Of a stretch of DNA of 8,090 nt, positions 1 to 6,152 are shown in pieces; positions within the stretch are counted from its first letter, which is position 1; the number at the start of each line of letters is the position of its first letter. Location of the stretch: positions 1-8,090 of the forward strand of contig JBILML010000055.1 in assembly GCA_044375555.1 (NCBI GenBank), in the 5' to 3' direction. The translations under genes and the position numbers were made by a program. The stretch is from UBA967 sp044375555 (GTDB taxonomy: Bacteria; Verrucomicrobiota; Verrucomicrobiia; Chthoniobacterales; Terrimicrobiaceae). A model generated the notes under the pieces. The model saw only the letters and a program-made list of their open reading frames with translations. It had not been told where the DNA came from and made no database searches.

Positions 1-29
1 CCCCGGAGAACCGGGAGGAGGTCGGCGCG

Positions 30-82
30 CCGCCGCACTGGCAGCCGATTCCGCTACGCTCCATCGGTTGCCAGTGCGGCGG
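30..82. repeat. Long near-perfect inverted repeat (hairpin)
   Basis: Bases 30-49 pair with 63-82 to give a 20-bp stem with a single G-T wobble (44/68), closed by a 13-base loop (50-62). The arms are GC-rich. No T-run follows on the plus strand, so it does not look like a simple rho-independent terminator. It could be a dispersed palindromic repeat or the folded core of a recombination site. The pairing is certain; the function is unknown. Confidence 0.8.
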
Positions 83-346
83 TCCAATGCCTCGTGCTGA
101 CTTTTACAGACGAATCTTTACACTCCCGCAAGCCGCCAAGCAAAGGGCTTGTTTTTCCCGCAGGTTTTGCAAATGGCAAGTGTCTAATTCTGATGGCGGT
201 TAAAGAAAAAACACAATAATAGCTAACGAGCAGATGGAACTAATCCCTATGCCTTCGGCACTTATGGCATTTCGCCTGCGGAGCAGGCTCGGATGCCAGA
301 AGCAAGCAGGGATACCTCACCGCGGATGGTAGCCAACAAAAACACC
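83..346. other. Gene-free stretch, with a second hairpin before the first gene
   Basis: Together with the hairpin at 30-82, bases 1-346 hold no convincing gene. The stretch contains repeat copy A (222-262). Next to it is a two-part hairpin in which 265-270 pairs with 293-298 and 274-279 pairs with 283-288 around the loop 280-282. A possible ATG at 293 lies inside this hairpin, which argues against it as the start of the next gene. No strong promoter or Shine-Dalgarno sequence is evident. Confidence 0.6.
222..262 (+). repeat. Direct repeat copy A, upstream of the small exported-protein gene
   Basis: This begins GCTAACGAGC and ends with a small hairpin TGCC-TTC-GGCA (250-260) plus CT. It matches 825-864 over about 40 bases with a handful of differences and one 1-base gap. 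The two copies are 603 bp apart and bracket exactly one gene. The arrangement resembles a gene-cassette array, but the core does not strictly fit integron attC consensus sequences. Confidence 0.75.
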
Positions 347-829
347 ATGCGATACCTCATCACCTTAGCACTCACGTTAATTTCTTCGATCGCGCTCAGA
401 GCTGGCGATGTTCCAGGCCTGACCGAATTCGCAGAGGAATACTGGGCAGCAGTTCGATCCCAAGACCCAGAAAAGATATATGCTCTTTATGAGCCGAAGA
501 TATTCTCAGACCTCTCGCCAGCTGAGGCCGAGTTCATAAAACAATACTGGTTCGAAGGGTATGCAGATACCGCAAATCAACAAGGCGACTCATACGAGCT
601 GAGATCGAAGACTTTAGACACCGATGCAGCGCCATTTCCGAATTGGCGCTGGGCGGCCAAGCCAGAATATCAGATTGAGATACAAACATTCCGAAACGTC
701 CCAAACGGCAAGGAAGGATTGACGATGCTATTGGACATGGTGACTCGGAGGGACGGTCGGTTTTTCATAATTCGAGCTGTGCCGCCCGAAGCGGTATTAC
801 AAAAACAGATTCAAAAGAAAAATGGCTAA
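347..829 (+). CDS. Small exported protein of unknown function
   Basis: I do not recognise this 160-residue protein. The start at 347 puts a typical signal peptide at the very N-terminus: a basic Met-Arg, a hydrophobic core over residues 3-16, then Leu-Arg-Ala-Gly near 17-20 as a likely cleavage region. In-frame ATGs at 326 and 293 are possible, but 293 lies in a hairpin and both bury the signal peptide. The mature part opens with a helix (EFAEEYWAAVRSQDPEKIY), a pattern seen in NTF2-like domains, but no catalytic motif is visible, so that is only a guess. Its base composition is visibly more AT-rich than the housekeeping genes to the right, which fits a transferred gene. The stop codon lies inside repeat copy B, as happens in promoterless gene cassettes. 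No clear Shine-Dalgarno sequence precedes it. Confidence 0.7.
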   Translation: MRYLITLALTLISSIALRAGDVPGLTEFAEEYWAAVRSQDPEKIYALYEPKIFSDLSPAEAEFIKQYWFEGYADTANQQGDSYELRSKTLDTDAAPFPNWRWAAKPEYQIEIQTFRNVPNGKEGLTMLLDMVTRRDGRFFIIRAVPPEAVLQKQIQKKNG

Positions 830-864
830 CGAGCCGATAGACCTAATCCAATGCCTTCGGCACT
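825..864 (+). repeat. Direct repeat copy B, overlapping the exported-protein stop codon
   Basis: This is the second copy of the 222-262 repeat, with the same GCTAACGAGC opening and the same TGCC-TTC-GGCA hairpin (852-862). The TAA stop of the preceding gene (827-829) is part of the repeat. Similarity to copy A ends just after the hairpin: the sequences that follow are unrelated. Confidence 0.75.
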
Positions 865-926
865 GGTCATGGGTAATTGGGGACGTTCTGTTTGACCGAA
901 GTTTCTTGAGAGGCTAATTTTCTTCC

Positions 927-1157
927 ATGTCCACACAACAGCTCACGAGCGAAGCTATGGCGCTGCCGATTTCCGAGCGGGTGTCTCTCGCCCAGGCTCT
1001 CTGGCAGAGCATCGATGCGGGTCTGGCGGCGGCAAAGGATCGTGAGGCTGTGGCGGAGGCCATTCGGCGTGACGAGGAGCTTTCCTCCGGTGTGGTGCAG
1101 GGTCGCACCCACGAAGAGGTGATGCGGGCTGCGCGGCGTGCTGTCGGATGCGCCTGA
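927..1157 (+). CDS. Antitoxin, putative addiction module component family
   Basis: A 76-residue protein with the layout of the short 'addiction module component' antitoxins (Unstab_antitox type). The conserved N-terminal stretch LPISERVSLAQALWQSI lies at residues 13-29, followed by a helical, charged C-terminal half that would wrap around the toxin. Such antitoxins neutralise a co-encoded ParE/RelE-fold toxin and usually repress their own operon. The gene overlaps the toxin gene by 10 nt (1148-1157), indicating translational coupling in the normal antitoxin-first order. An AGAGG at about 910-914 lies upstream but is rather distant for a ribosome binding site. Family assignment is from pattern recognition. 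Confidence 0.85.
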   Translation: MSTQQLTSEAMALPISERVSLAQALWQSIDAGLAAAKDREAVAEAIRRDEELSSGVVQGRTHEEVMRAARRAVGCA

Positions 1158-1444
1158 TTTATCACCCAGATGCCGAAGCGGAACTGATCGAGTCCGCTCG
1201 GTTTTATGAGCAGAGGGTTCCCTCGCTTGGTGCACAGTTTCTCGATGCGGCGGAGCTTGCCATAGGCGCGATTCTGGATGCTCCGGAGCGGTGGAGCATC
1301 CTTGAGGCTGGTGTGCGGCGATACCTGATGCCGCGTTTCCCTTTTGCGGTATACTACCGCGTCTGGCCGGATCACCTTCGCATCCTGGCGTTCAAGCATA
1401 ACAGCCGCGATCCGGACTATTGGCGCTATCGTCTCTCGGAGTAG
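1148..1444 (+). CDS. RelE/ParE-family toxin
   Basis: A 98-residue basic protein with the standard ParE-like order. The N-terminal strand and helix carry YHPDAEAELIESARFYEQRVPSLGAQFLDA (residues 5-34). The middle has LEAGVRRYLMPRFPFAVYYRV (52-72). The C-terminal strand and tail have LRILAFKHNSRDPDYWRYRL (77-96). Members of this fold either inhibit gyrase (ParE) or cleave ribosome-bound mRNA (RelE). This 'RRYLMPRFPFAVYYRV...HNSRDPDYW' subgroup is generally labelled ParE-like, and its target cannot be told from sequence. The reading frame is intact and of normal length, so the pair may be functional. Its partner is the overlapping upstream antitoxin. Confidence 0.88.
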   Translation: MRLIYHPDAEAELIESARFYEQRVPSLGAQFLDAAELAIGAILDAPERWSILEAGVRRYLMPRFPFAVYYRVWPDHLRILAFKHNSRDPDYWRYRLSE

Positions 1445-1469
1445 GTCGCGGCGAGGGAGAGATTTTTTT
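1432..1469 (+). terminator. Possible weak terminator after the ParE-like toxin
   Basis: TCTCTC (1432-1437), at the very end of the toxin gene, can pair with GAGAGA (1457-1462) and is followed directly by seven T residues (1463-1469). The stem is short and the loop long, so this is only suggestive. Confidence 0.35.
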
Positions 1470-2319
1470 CTTGTGGCCTTGTCTTTGAAAAATCACCGTC
1501 GCGCTGGTTCGTAAATCCGAGGGTCGTTGAGGTGCCTGTGGACGCCGACCGGATGGCCATCTCCGCCGACACACTGCCGCGAGAAAAAGTCTGAACCGCT
1601 GATCCACGCCGATTGTTTTTGAAAAGGTGATATGCCGTGTGTCCGCGAAGCTGCTCCACCCGCGCCGTGTCATATTGTCCGGCTCCGCCGCAATGTCACG
1701 AATGGCGCCACGAACCGCTCCGCTCCACCTCCGCTGCGCCGAATCCTCCACTCCGGCAGGCTCTCCGATAGCTGCGATAAACGCTCACTCTGGGCGGGGC
1801 GTTGTTCGGCCTCCGCGCTCGTTCCTCGCACATCGGCCTCTGGGGCGTCTTTTTTTTCGTTTCGCTGGTCCGATAGCGTGCAGTAGCAGGTTGCGGGATA
1901 AGTTTCGAGGAGTCCACCGCGCCACCTGCTACAGGCCATTATCGGAAGCGGTCTCCACTTCGCTCCACACGGCGGGGGTTTTACTTCGACGCCATCGAGC
2001 ATCGTTCACGGCGCGGGGGCGGCGTTGACTCGCGCTGGCAAACTGCCATCGCATCGCCCCGCCCGCCCAAGGCCTGCCGCCGTGCCGGTTCGCTCCCGTC
2101 CCGGCTCTAGGCCCCACGCAGAGCATGGCAGGCATCGCCGGCAAATGCTTGCCGCCGCACCGCTCCGAGGATTTGGTCGGGGAGGATTTGGGTGGGGGAG
2201 TTTTTGGTCAGAGGGAGGATTTGCGGAAAGCGAGCGCCAACCGGAAAAGTGGCAAAATAATGGCAAACCTAAAAATCGCCGAAAATTATTTTTCCTCGCA
2301 ACTTGATGTCGCAGAGGAG
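1470..2319. other. Long stretch without a supported gene
   Basis: About 850 bases in which no reading frame on either strand gives a protein-like sequence: the open frames are short, arginine/serine/proline-rich and without recognisable motifs. It holds the imperfect palindrome at 1870-1945 and an eight-base T-run around 1851-1858. Next to the 3' end of the tRNA, a bulged hairpin with stem bases near 2296-2318 has no T-tract in the right place for a terminator. It may be eroded former coding DNA. Confidence 0.6.
1870..1945. repeat. Symmetric imperfect palindrome
   Basis: Two 22-base arms. CCGATA (1870-1875) pairs with TATCGG (1940-1945), and GTAGCAGGT (1883-1891) pairs with ACCTGCTAC (1924-1932). 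They are separated by equal 7-base unpaired segments (1876-1882 and 1933-1939) and a 32-base central loop. The equal spacing on both sides argues that it is a real structure, such as a structured RNA or a remnant mobile-element end. No coding sequence surrounds it. Confidence 0.65.
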
Positions 2320-2598
<279 letters not shown>

Positions 2599-2641
2599 CG
2601 GGTGGGGGATCTCCACGCCGCTCGCAAATGGCAAAAGAAAC

Positions 2642-2941
2642 CCTGCGTCTTCGATCATGCTTAGTCTTCTGGCGGAGATGGCGAGAAATGAAGTCGAAGT
2701 CCTTCGTGAGCGCATCATCTCTGGACTTGCTCAAGCTCGCAGGGAGGGCGTTGTCCTTGGAAGACACAAGGGAAGCACGATCTCCAATGATGAATTTCTT
2801 TCCAAACACGCCGACATTGTTCGTCTTTTGAAATAAGGTCAGAGCATTTGCCATGCTGGGAAGATCACTGGAAAAGGATTCTCCACCGTTCAAAGCGGGA
2901 AGAAGATTTTGGATCAGCAGCAGGTTCTTTTGGCGGCTTAA
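2642..2941 (+). pseudogene. Serine recombinase (resolvase/invertase) C-terminal remnant
   Basis: From about 2642 the plus strand reads SSIMLSLLAEMARNEVEVL and then RERIISGLAQARREGVVLGRHKGS. These are the end of the catalytic domain and the E-helix of a small serine recombinase, where the usual pattern is AE-x-ER...RERxxxGLxxARxxGxxxGRPKG. A TAA stop at 2834-2836 interrupts the frame. The same frame then continues as GQSICHAGKITGKGFSTVQSGKKIL, matching the helix-turn-helix DNA-binding domain of Hin/resolvase proteins, and ends at TAA 2939-2941. The N-terminal catalytic part with the nucleophilic serine is absent: the sequence upstream is the ispF remnant. It is therefore both truncated and broken by a nonsense codon. 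It marks past mobile-element activity and cannot be an active recombinase. Confidence 0.85.
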
Positions 2942-2989
2942 CCAAAGAATTCACAAAGACCACGAATCCCACATAGGTTCCAATCGGGA

Positions 2990-3409
2990 TCAGTTCAAAC
3001 GACCTTGCTTTCGCTCCCTGATCAAAAACTCCGATGGAAGGAGAATGGGAAGTCCATAACAGGACGATCCAAGAACCTTGATGAAATCTTCTCGATCCAG
3101 CGTGAGGAGAACATCAGCCCAAGCCAAAGCAGTGATCAAAACTGGTCGATCCTTGCTGGCTGGAAAAACCAAGGCTCGATCAATGGAGACAACATCATCG
3201 ACAAGAGAAATGCGGGAACGCAAACCAACCCATGTCGCCGTGGATTCAAAAGGAAACTTGGAAAGATTTCTTTCAACCTTATTACGAACCCATGGTCTGG
3301 CGATGAGCTTCCAGCCTTGTTTTGCGGCTATATCAATAATGGCTCTCGATGCTCCAGACTTGGAACGGCAAGCAGCTAGAAGGACGCTTGTATCCAGAAA
3401 GATTCTCAG
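2990..3409 (-). CDS. PIN-domain toxin (VapC-like) with no standard start codon
   Basis: The open frame from CTG at 3409 gives a 139-residue PIN-domain protein beginning (L/M)RIFLDTSVLLAAC. The four acidic positions expected for a PIN ribonuclease are present: D6, E46, D87 (KDRPVL) and D105 (LLTLDREDF). The C-terminus GLPILLPSEFLIRER is typical of a PIN toxin subgroup. Such toxins cut RNA with Mg/Mn ions. The frame is free of stops, and the CTG overlaps the TGA of the upstream antitoxin in CTGA, exactly where an ATGA coupling would be expected. No ATG, GTG or TTG is available at the natural N-terminus: the first is TTG at 3223, which would remove the N-terminal half including D6 and E46. Either CTG is used as a rare start, or the start was lost by mutation and the toxin is silent. 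Confidence 0.8.
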   Translation of the reverse strand: MRIFLDTSVLLAACRSKSGASRAIIDIAAKQGWKLIARPWVRNKVERNLSKFPFESTATWVGLRSRISLVDDVVSIDRALVFPASKDRPVLITALAWADVLLTLDREDFIKVLGSSCYGLPILLPSEFLIRERKQGRLN

Positions 3410-3606
3410 GCTCCCGCGAGAAATTTACTGTAGCCATCTTCGTCATCAGCAACCCATTTGTCGATGGTTGCCTTTGGAATATCGCGGACGGGTGGAAGCT
3501 CGTCGTCAGTGCGGCGAAGGCGGGTGAGCAAGAAAGCCACAAGTTCCTTCTTCTCCTCAACCGGGAGAACATCGGCGGCTTCTTCTATCTCCAAGAGCGA
3601 AATCAT
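3406..3606 (-). CDS. VapB-like antitoxin partner of the PIN toxin
   Basis: A 66-residue acidic protein. The N-terminal helical segment EIEEAADVLPVEEKKELVAFLLTRLRR (residues 6-32) resembles small antitoxins that precede PIN toxins. The acidic C-terminal tail (DKWVADDEDGYSKFLAGA) has the kind of toxin-blocking end often seen in these proteins. It lies directly upstream of the PIN gene on the same strand, with its TGA stop (3406-3408) overlapping the proposed CTG start. No clear AbrB, RHH or HTH motif is visible, so its DNA-binding class is uncertain. The function is inferred from pairing and size. Confidence 0.75.
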   Translation of the reverse strand: MISLLEIEEAADVLPVEEKKELVAFLLTRLRRTDDELPPVRDIPKATIDKWVADDEDGYSKFLAGA

Positions 3607-4044
3607 GTTGAAACCGTAGTTCAGAGTCTTGAATTTGTCGAATCCGATTGGGAGCAGTTTGAGAGGAATGCCTCCGTGACCCAGATGAAATCGAGCTCTG
3701 CGAGTCGATGCGGTGTTTTACCCTGCCTTGTTTTGATTCATTGAGAATTCATTCATCGCCTCTGGAACGAGCATTGGCGGGGGGTTGCAGGTGATTTGAT
3801 ATGCCGTTGTTTTTTCGCGTCTTGAAAAATTCGCGGATATACGAGGGCGGGGGTTTTGTCGGGAGGTGGGGAATGCCGCCCTGCAATCCACCAAAAGTTT
3901 TGGTAACTTTTTTGGTAACTCGGACAGAAAAATCAGGCTAAATGAGCAAAAGTGAATTTGCTGGAATCCCAATAAAATTGACTCTCCGCAAAGATAATAG
4001 CTAAGCCGGAATAAACGGAGTTAATTACTGTAAATATTTAATAT
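3607..4044. other. Gene-poor end of the inserted segment, with a possible decayed ORF
   Basis: About 440 bases, more AT-rich toward the right. A minus-strand open frame (about 3900 to 3718) contains RQNPRPRISANFSRREKTTAYQIT, which looks protein-like and faintly like the start of some integrase-type proteins, then loses sense and stops: at best a remnant. Nearby are a 15-base palindrome ACCAAAAGTTTTGGT (3890-3904), two closely spaced TTTGGTAACT copies, and a perfect TAAATATTTA palindrome (4031-4040) four bases from the tRNA repeat boundary. No intact gene is supported. Confidence 0.45.
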
Positions 4045-4074
4045 TCAACTGCTCTACCATTGAGATAGGGACGC
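4045..4074 (-). pseudogene. 5' fragment of tRNA-Lys
   Basis: On the minus strand these 30 bases match the first 30 positions of the intact tRNA-Lys (acceptor 5' strand, D arm and most of the 5' side of the anticodon stem). One change, in the D stem (position 10, G to T), breaks a G-C pair. Everything beyond the anticodon stem is replaced by AT-rich DNA, so no tRNA can form. Confidence 0.9.
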
Positions 4075-4281
4075 GTGATTTTGGAGCGGAGACAATAGAA
4101 CGACCTCGCCGCCAAGCGCCATTCTTTTTTGCGGCGTTTTTTCGGCGCGAAGGGGCGTCTATTCCTCAGGGCGGTCCACGCAGGCGGTGGCGAGGGCGGC
4201 CATGCCTTCGCTGCGGCCGAGGAAGCCCATGGATTCGTTGGTGGTGGCTTTTATGCCGATGCGGGCGGGGGGGAGTCCGAG
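4045..4281. repeat. Direct repeat copy 2 (tRNA fragment, spacer, ispF 3' end)
   Basis: This is the partner of 2362-2598. It runs from the anticodon arm of a broken tRNA-Lys into the 3' end of the intact ispF gene. Because it is continuous with the complete ispF and the gene upstream of it, this copy is probably the resident chromosomal one, while copy 1 would have arrived with the inserted segment. Confidence 0.9.
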
Positions 4282-4641
4282 GGCGGCGCCGACGCGTTCT
4301 TTCATGAGGGCGAGGTGGGGGGAGATTTTGGGTTCCTCGGCGATGAGGGTGGCGTCGATGTTGTGGAGGCGGATGGATTTTTCGTCCAACAAGGCACGAA
4401 CACGGCGGAGGATTTCGAGGCTGCTGATGCCGCGAATGCTGGGGTCGGTATTTGGAAAAAGATGGCCTATGTCGGGTTCGCCGGCAGCGCCGAGGAGGGC
4501 GTCGGCGATGGCATGGCAGAGGACATCGGCGTCGGAGTGGCCGTCGAGCCCGAGCGGGTGAGGGATCACCTCGCCGCCGAGGACGAGGGGGCGGTCCACG
4601 ACGAGGCGGTGGACATCATAGCCTATGCCGGTGGCGATCAT
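4159..4641 (-). CDS. ispF: 2-C-methyl-D-erythritol 2,4-cyclodiphosphate synthase
   Basis: IspF converts 4-diphosphocytidyl-2-C-methylerythritol 2-phosphate to the 2,4-cyclodiphosphate with release of CMP, the fifth step of the non-mevalonate (MEP) isoprenoid pathway. The cytosolic enzyme is a homotrimer needing a divalent metal. The 160-residue length is normal. Visible hallmarks are GIGYDVHR (residues 5-12, metal ligands D9 and H11), GHSDADVLCHA (34-44, metal ligand H43), DIGHLFPNTDP (57-67), and the C-terminal ATTNESMGFLGRSEGMAA (132-149). The ATG at 4641-4639 overlaps the stop of the upstream phosphatase gene as ATGA, so the two are translationally coupled. Downstream lie 84 bases and a broken tRNA-Lys. 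A truncated second copy of its 3' end sits at 2476-2625. Confidence 0.97.
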   Translation of the reverse strand: MIATGIGYDVHRLVVDRPLVLGGEVIPHPLGLDGHSDADVLCHAIADALLGAAGEPDIGHLFPNTDPSIRGISSLEILRRVRALLDEKSIRLHNIDATLIAEEPKISPHLALMKERVGAALGLPPARIGIKATTNESMGFLGRSEGMAALATACVDRPEE

Positions 4642-5393
4642 TCGAGGCCGAGGTCGAATTTTCCGCTGGAGGCGACGATGGAGTATTTCTCGGGGAGGGA
4701 GGCGTGGGGCTGCATGTCCACGCGCCCGCCGGCGGTTTCGACGAGGAGGATTCCGGCGGCGACATCCCAGAGGCTGATCATGTTTTCAATGTAGGCATCG
4801 AGGCGACCGCAGGCGACATAGGCGATGTCGAGGGAGGCGCTGCCCATCATGCGGCACTTTTTCGCGTTGCGGACCATTTTTTCAAAGAGGGGCATGCCGC
4901 GATTGATGGTGTCGATATTTTTGGAAACGCCGACGGAAATGGTGGCCTCGGAGAGAGTGGGGCGGGGGCTGACGGCGATGGGTTGGCCGTTCAGGAGGGC
5001 GGGTGAGCCGCGCTGGACGCTCCACAGCTCGTCGCGCATGGGGTCGTAGATGACGCCGATGAGGATTTGGCCGGCCTTGCGGAGCGCGATGCTCACGGCG
5101 AAGTGCGGGATGTTGTAGAAAAAATTCACGGTGCCGTCGATGGGGTCGATGATCCATTGGTGCTCGGCGGATTGGTCGCCGCGCAGGCCCTCCTCGCCGT
5201 AGATGGCGTGGTCGGGGTGGCGGTCGAGGATGATCGACTCGATGAGGGCCTGGGTGCGTTTGTCGAGTTCGAGCTTGATGTCGTGGGCGAGGTTTTCGTC
5301 GACATGGAGGGGTTTGCCGAAATTGGCGCGGAGAAATCCGCCGGCGGCTTGGGCGGCGTCGAGGGCGGTTTGCAGGTAGGCGTCGAGTGTCAT
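4638..5393 (-). CDS. Inositol monophosphatase family protein (SuhB-like)
   Basis: A 251-residue Mg-dependent phosphatase of the inositol-monophosphatase superfamily. The three signature elements are present: GEEG (residues 66-69, catalytic Glu67), WIIDPIDGTVNF (80-91, metal ligands D83 and D86), and the C-terminal SLWDVAAGILLVETAGG (207-223, with D210 the third metal aspartate). The length is typical. The family includes enzymes acting on inositol-1-phosphate, on PAP (CysQ) and on sugar bisphosphates. The 'DPIDGTVNF' and 'LWDVAAG' forms favour an inositol-1-monophosphatase/SuhB-type protein, but the substrate cannot be fixed from sequence. It is the first gene of a two-gene unit with ispF (4-nt overlap). 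There is no obvious Shine-Dalgarno sequence before the ATG. Confidence 0.93.
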   Translation of the reverse strand: MTLDAYLQTALDAAQAAGGFLRANFGKPLHVDENLAHDIKLELDKRTQALIESIILDRHPDHAIYGEEGLRGDQSAEHQWIIDPIDGTVNFFYNIPHFAVSIALRKAGQILIGVIYDPMRDELWSVQRGSPALLNGQPIAVSPRPTLSEATISVGVSKNIDTINRGMPLFEKMVRNAKKCRMMGSASLDIAYVACGRLDAYIENMISLWDVAAGILLVETAGGRVDMQPHASLPEKYSIVASSGKFDLGLE

Positions 5394-5521
5394 TCGGGAT
5401 TCATATCGGGCGCAGCGCTCTGGTGGAGCAAGACATTTCCGACGCTTGCTGGGCGGTCAGGCGGTTGCTAGGCTTCGCCCATGATGTTCGCCCCGACTTT
5501 CGCCAACCTCAGGCTCTCGCC

Positions 5522-5803
5522 ATGCTGCTAAGTCGAGACCAGATCGAACTCCTTCTCGGCGATGTGGACTACATCCTGCCTCGCACGGCGTGCGACAAAT
5601 TTCCGATCACAAAATCCCGCATCCTTCGCGAGATCGAGCGTGATGCCGACATCCTCCTCGATCTAGTCGAGGGAATGAGCGAGGCGGACGCGAGATTTCT
5701 CAGCGTGCCAGCGTCCACGCTGCGATCGCTCATCTCGAGGCGCAGTCGGGGCGTTGCGGCAGAGACTGCTTCTGAGGCTGATCTCTTCACGGCATTCGCC
5801 TGA
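5522..5803 (+). CDS. Small hypothetical protein
   Basis: The frame is open from 5387, but the stretch before residue 46 is low in protein character and overlaps the phosphatase gene start. The ATG at 5522 gives a 93-residue protein beginning MLLSRDQIELLLGDVDYILP. The sequence is mostly helical and acidic (REIERDADILLDLVEGMSEADARFL), ending in a Ser/Thr/Ala-rich tail, and I do not recognise a family. It lies alone on the plus strand between two minus-strand genes, and its 3' end overlaps the 3' end of the alkyltransferase gene by 17 nt. The protein-like composition supports it moderately. There is no clear ribosome binding site. Confidence 0.5.
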   Translation: MLLSRDQIELLLGDVDYILPRTACDKFPITKSRILREIERDADILLDLVEGMSEADARFLSVPASTLRSLISRRSRGVAAETASEADLFTAFA

Positions 5804-6152
5804 GGAAGCGCTTCTCGACGCGTCCGGCCGAGTCAAAACAAACGCCCTCTTGCTCGAGCAGAAGCCGTTTTTGAGTCAAAGGCTCGCCTGAGATTTTCCC
5901 AAAAAATCCGCCGAGCGAGCCATCCGATCGCACGACCCGGTGGCATGGCACCTCGGGCGCGAAGGTGTTTTTCCGAAGGGCTTGTCCGACCGCACGGGCT
6001 GATTCAGAGCCGATCTCCAAGGCGATAGCGCCATAGGTCGAGACGCGCCCGCGCGGGATTTTTGCGACGGCTTCGTAGACGCGCGACTCGAAGACCGTGG
6101 GGTTTTTTGCAGGTTGCCTCGTCGACGGCATGGGATAATTTGGGCGCGCCAT
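5787..6152 (-). CDS. Methylated-DNA-[protein]-cysteine S-methyltransferase (short form)
   Basis: O6-alkylguanine-DNA alkyltransferase transfers an alkyl group from O6-alkylguanine to its own cysteine and repairs one lesion per molecule. With the ATG at 6152 it is 121 residues. The DNA-binding domain is present: FESRVYEAVAKIPRGRVSTYGAIA (21-44, helix-turn-helix region), RAVGQALRKN (53-62, arginine finger and recognition helix), and the active site PCHRVV (69-74, catalytic Cys70), then SLGGFFGK. The cysteine is present, so it is not an alkyltransferase-like protein, in which it is usually Trp. The N-terminal domain of full-length Ogt/Ada-C is missing, giving a short form. An AGGGAG lies about 11 bases upstream of this ATG. 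Another ATG at 6131 is possible, and a TTG at 6185 is less likely. Its start codon overlaps that of the divergent dismutase gene. Confidence 0.92.
   Translation of the reverse strand: MARPNYPMPSTRQPAKNPTVFESRVYEAVAKIPRGRVSTYGAIALEIGSESARAVGQALRKNTFAPEVPCHRVVRSDGSLGGFFGKISGEPLTQKRLLLEQEGVCFDSAGRVEKRFLRRMP

Noticed and set aside
222..335. Calling the repeat a true integron attC site
   Set aside because: The core does not fit the RYYYAAC consensus (the second base is G), and the best candidate for the opposite GTTRRRY core, at about 328-334, also has a mismatch. Copy B has no matching partner core. Kept only as cassette-like.
1627..2028. Plus-strand 133-codon frame in the gene-free region
   Set aside because: Arg/Ser/Ala-rich with no motif, and overlapping equally long frames on both strands, as expected for GC-rich non-coding DNA.
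2296..2319. Terminator hairpin after tRNA-Lys
   Set aside because: A bulged 9-bp stem can be drawn, but on the tRNA strand it is followed by A-rich rather than T-rich sequence.
2990..3223. Short PIN protein starting at TTG 3223
   Set aside because: It begins in the middle of the PIN fold and would lack two catalytic acidic residues. Continuous homologous coding extends upstream to the antitoxin stop.
4129..4794. Long plus-strand open frame of 221 codons opposite ispF and the phosphatase gene
   Set aside because: It is the Gly/Asp/Glu-rich antisense shadow of two clearly recognisable minus-strand genes. The frames at 4452-5006 and 5067-5471 are the same kind of artefact.
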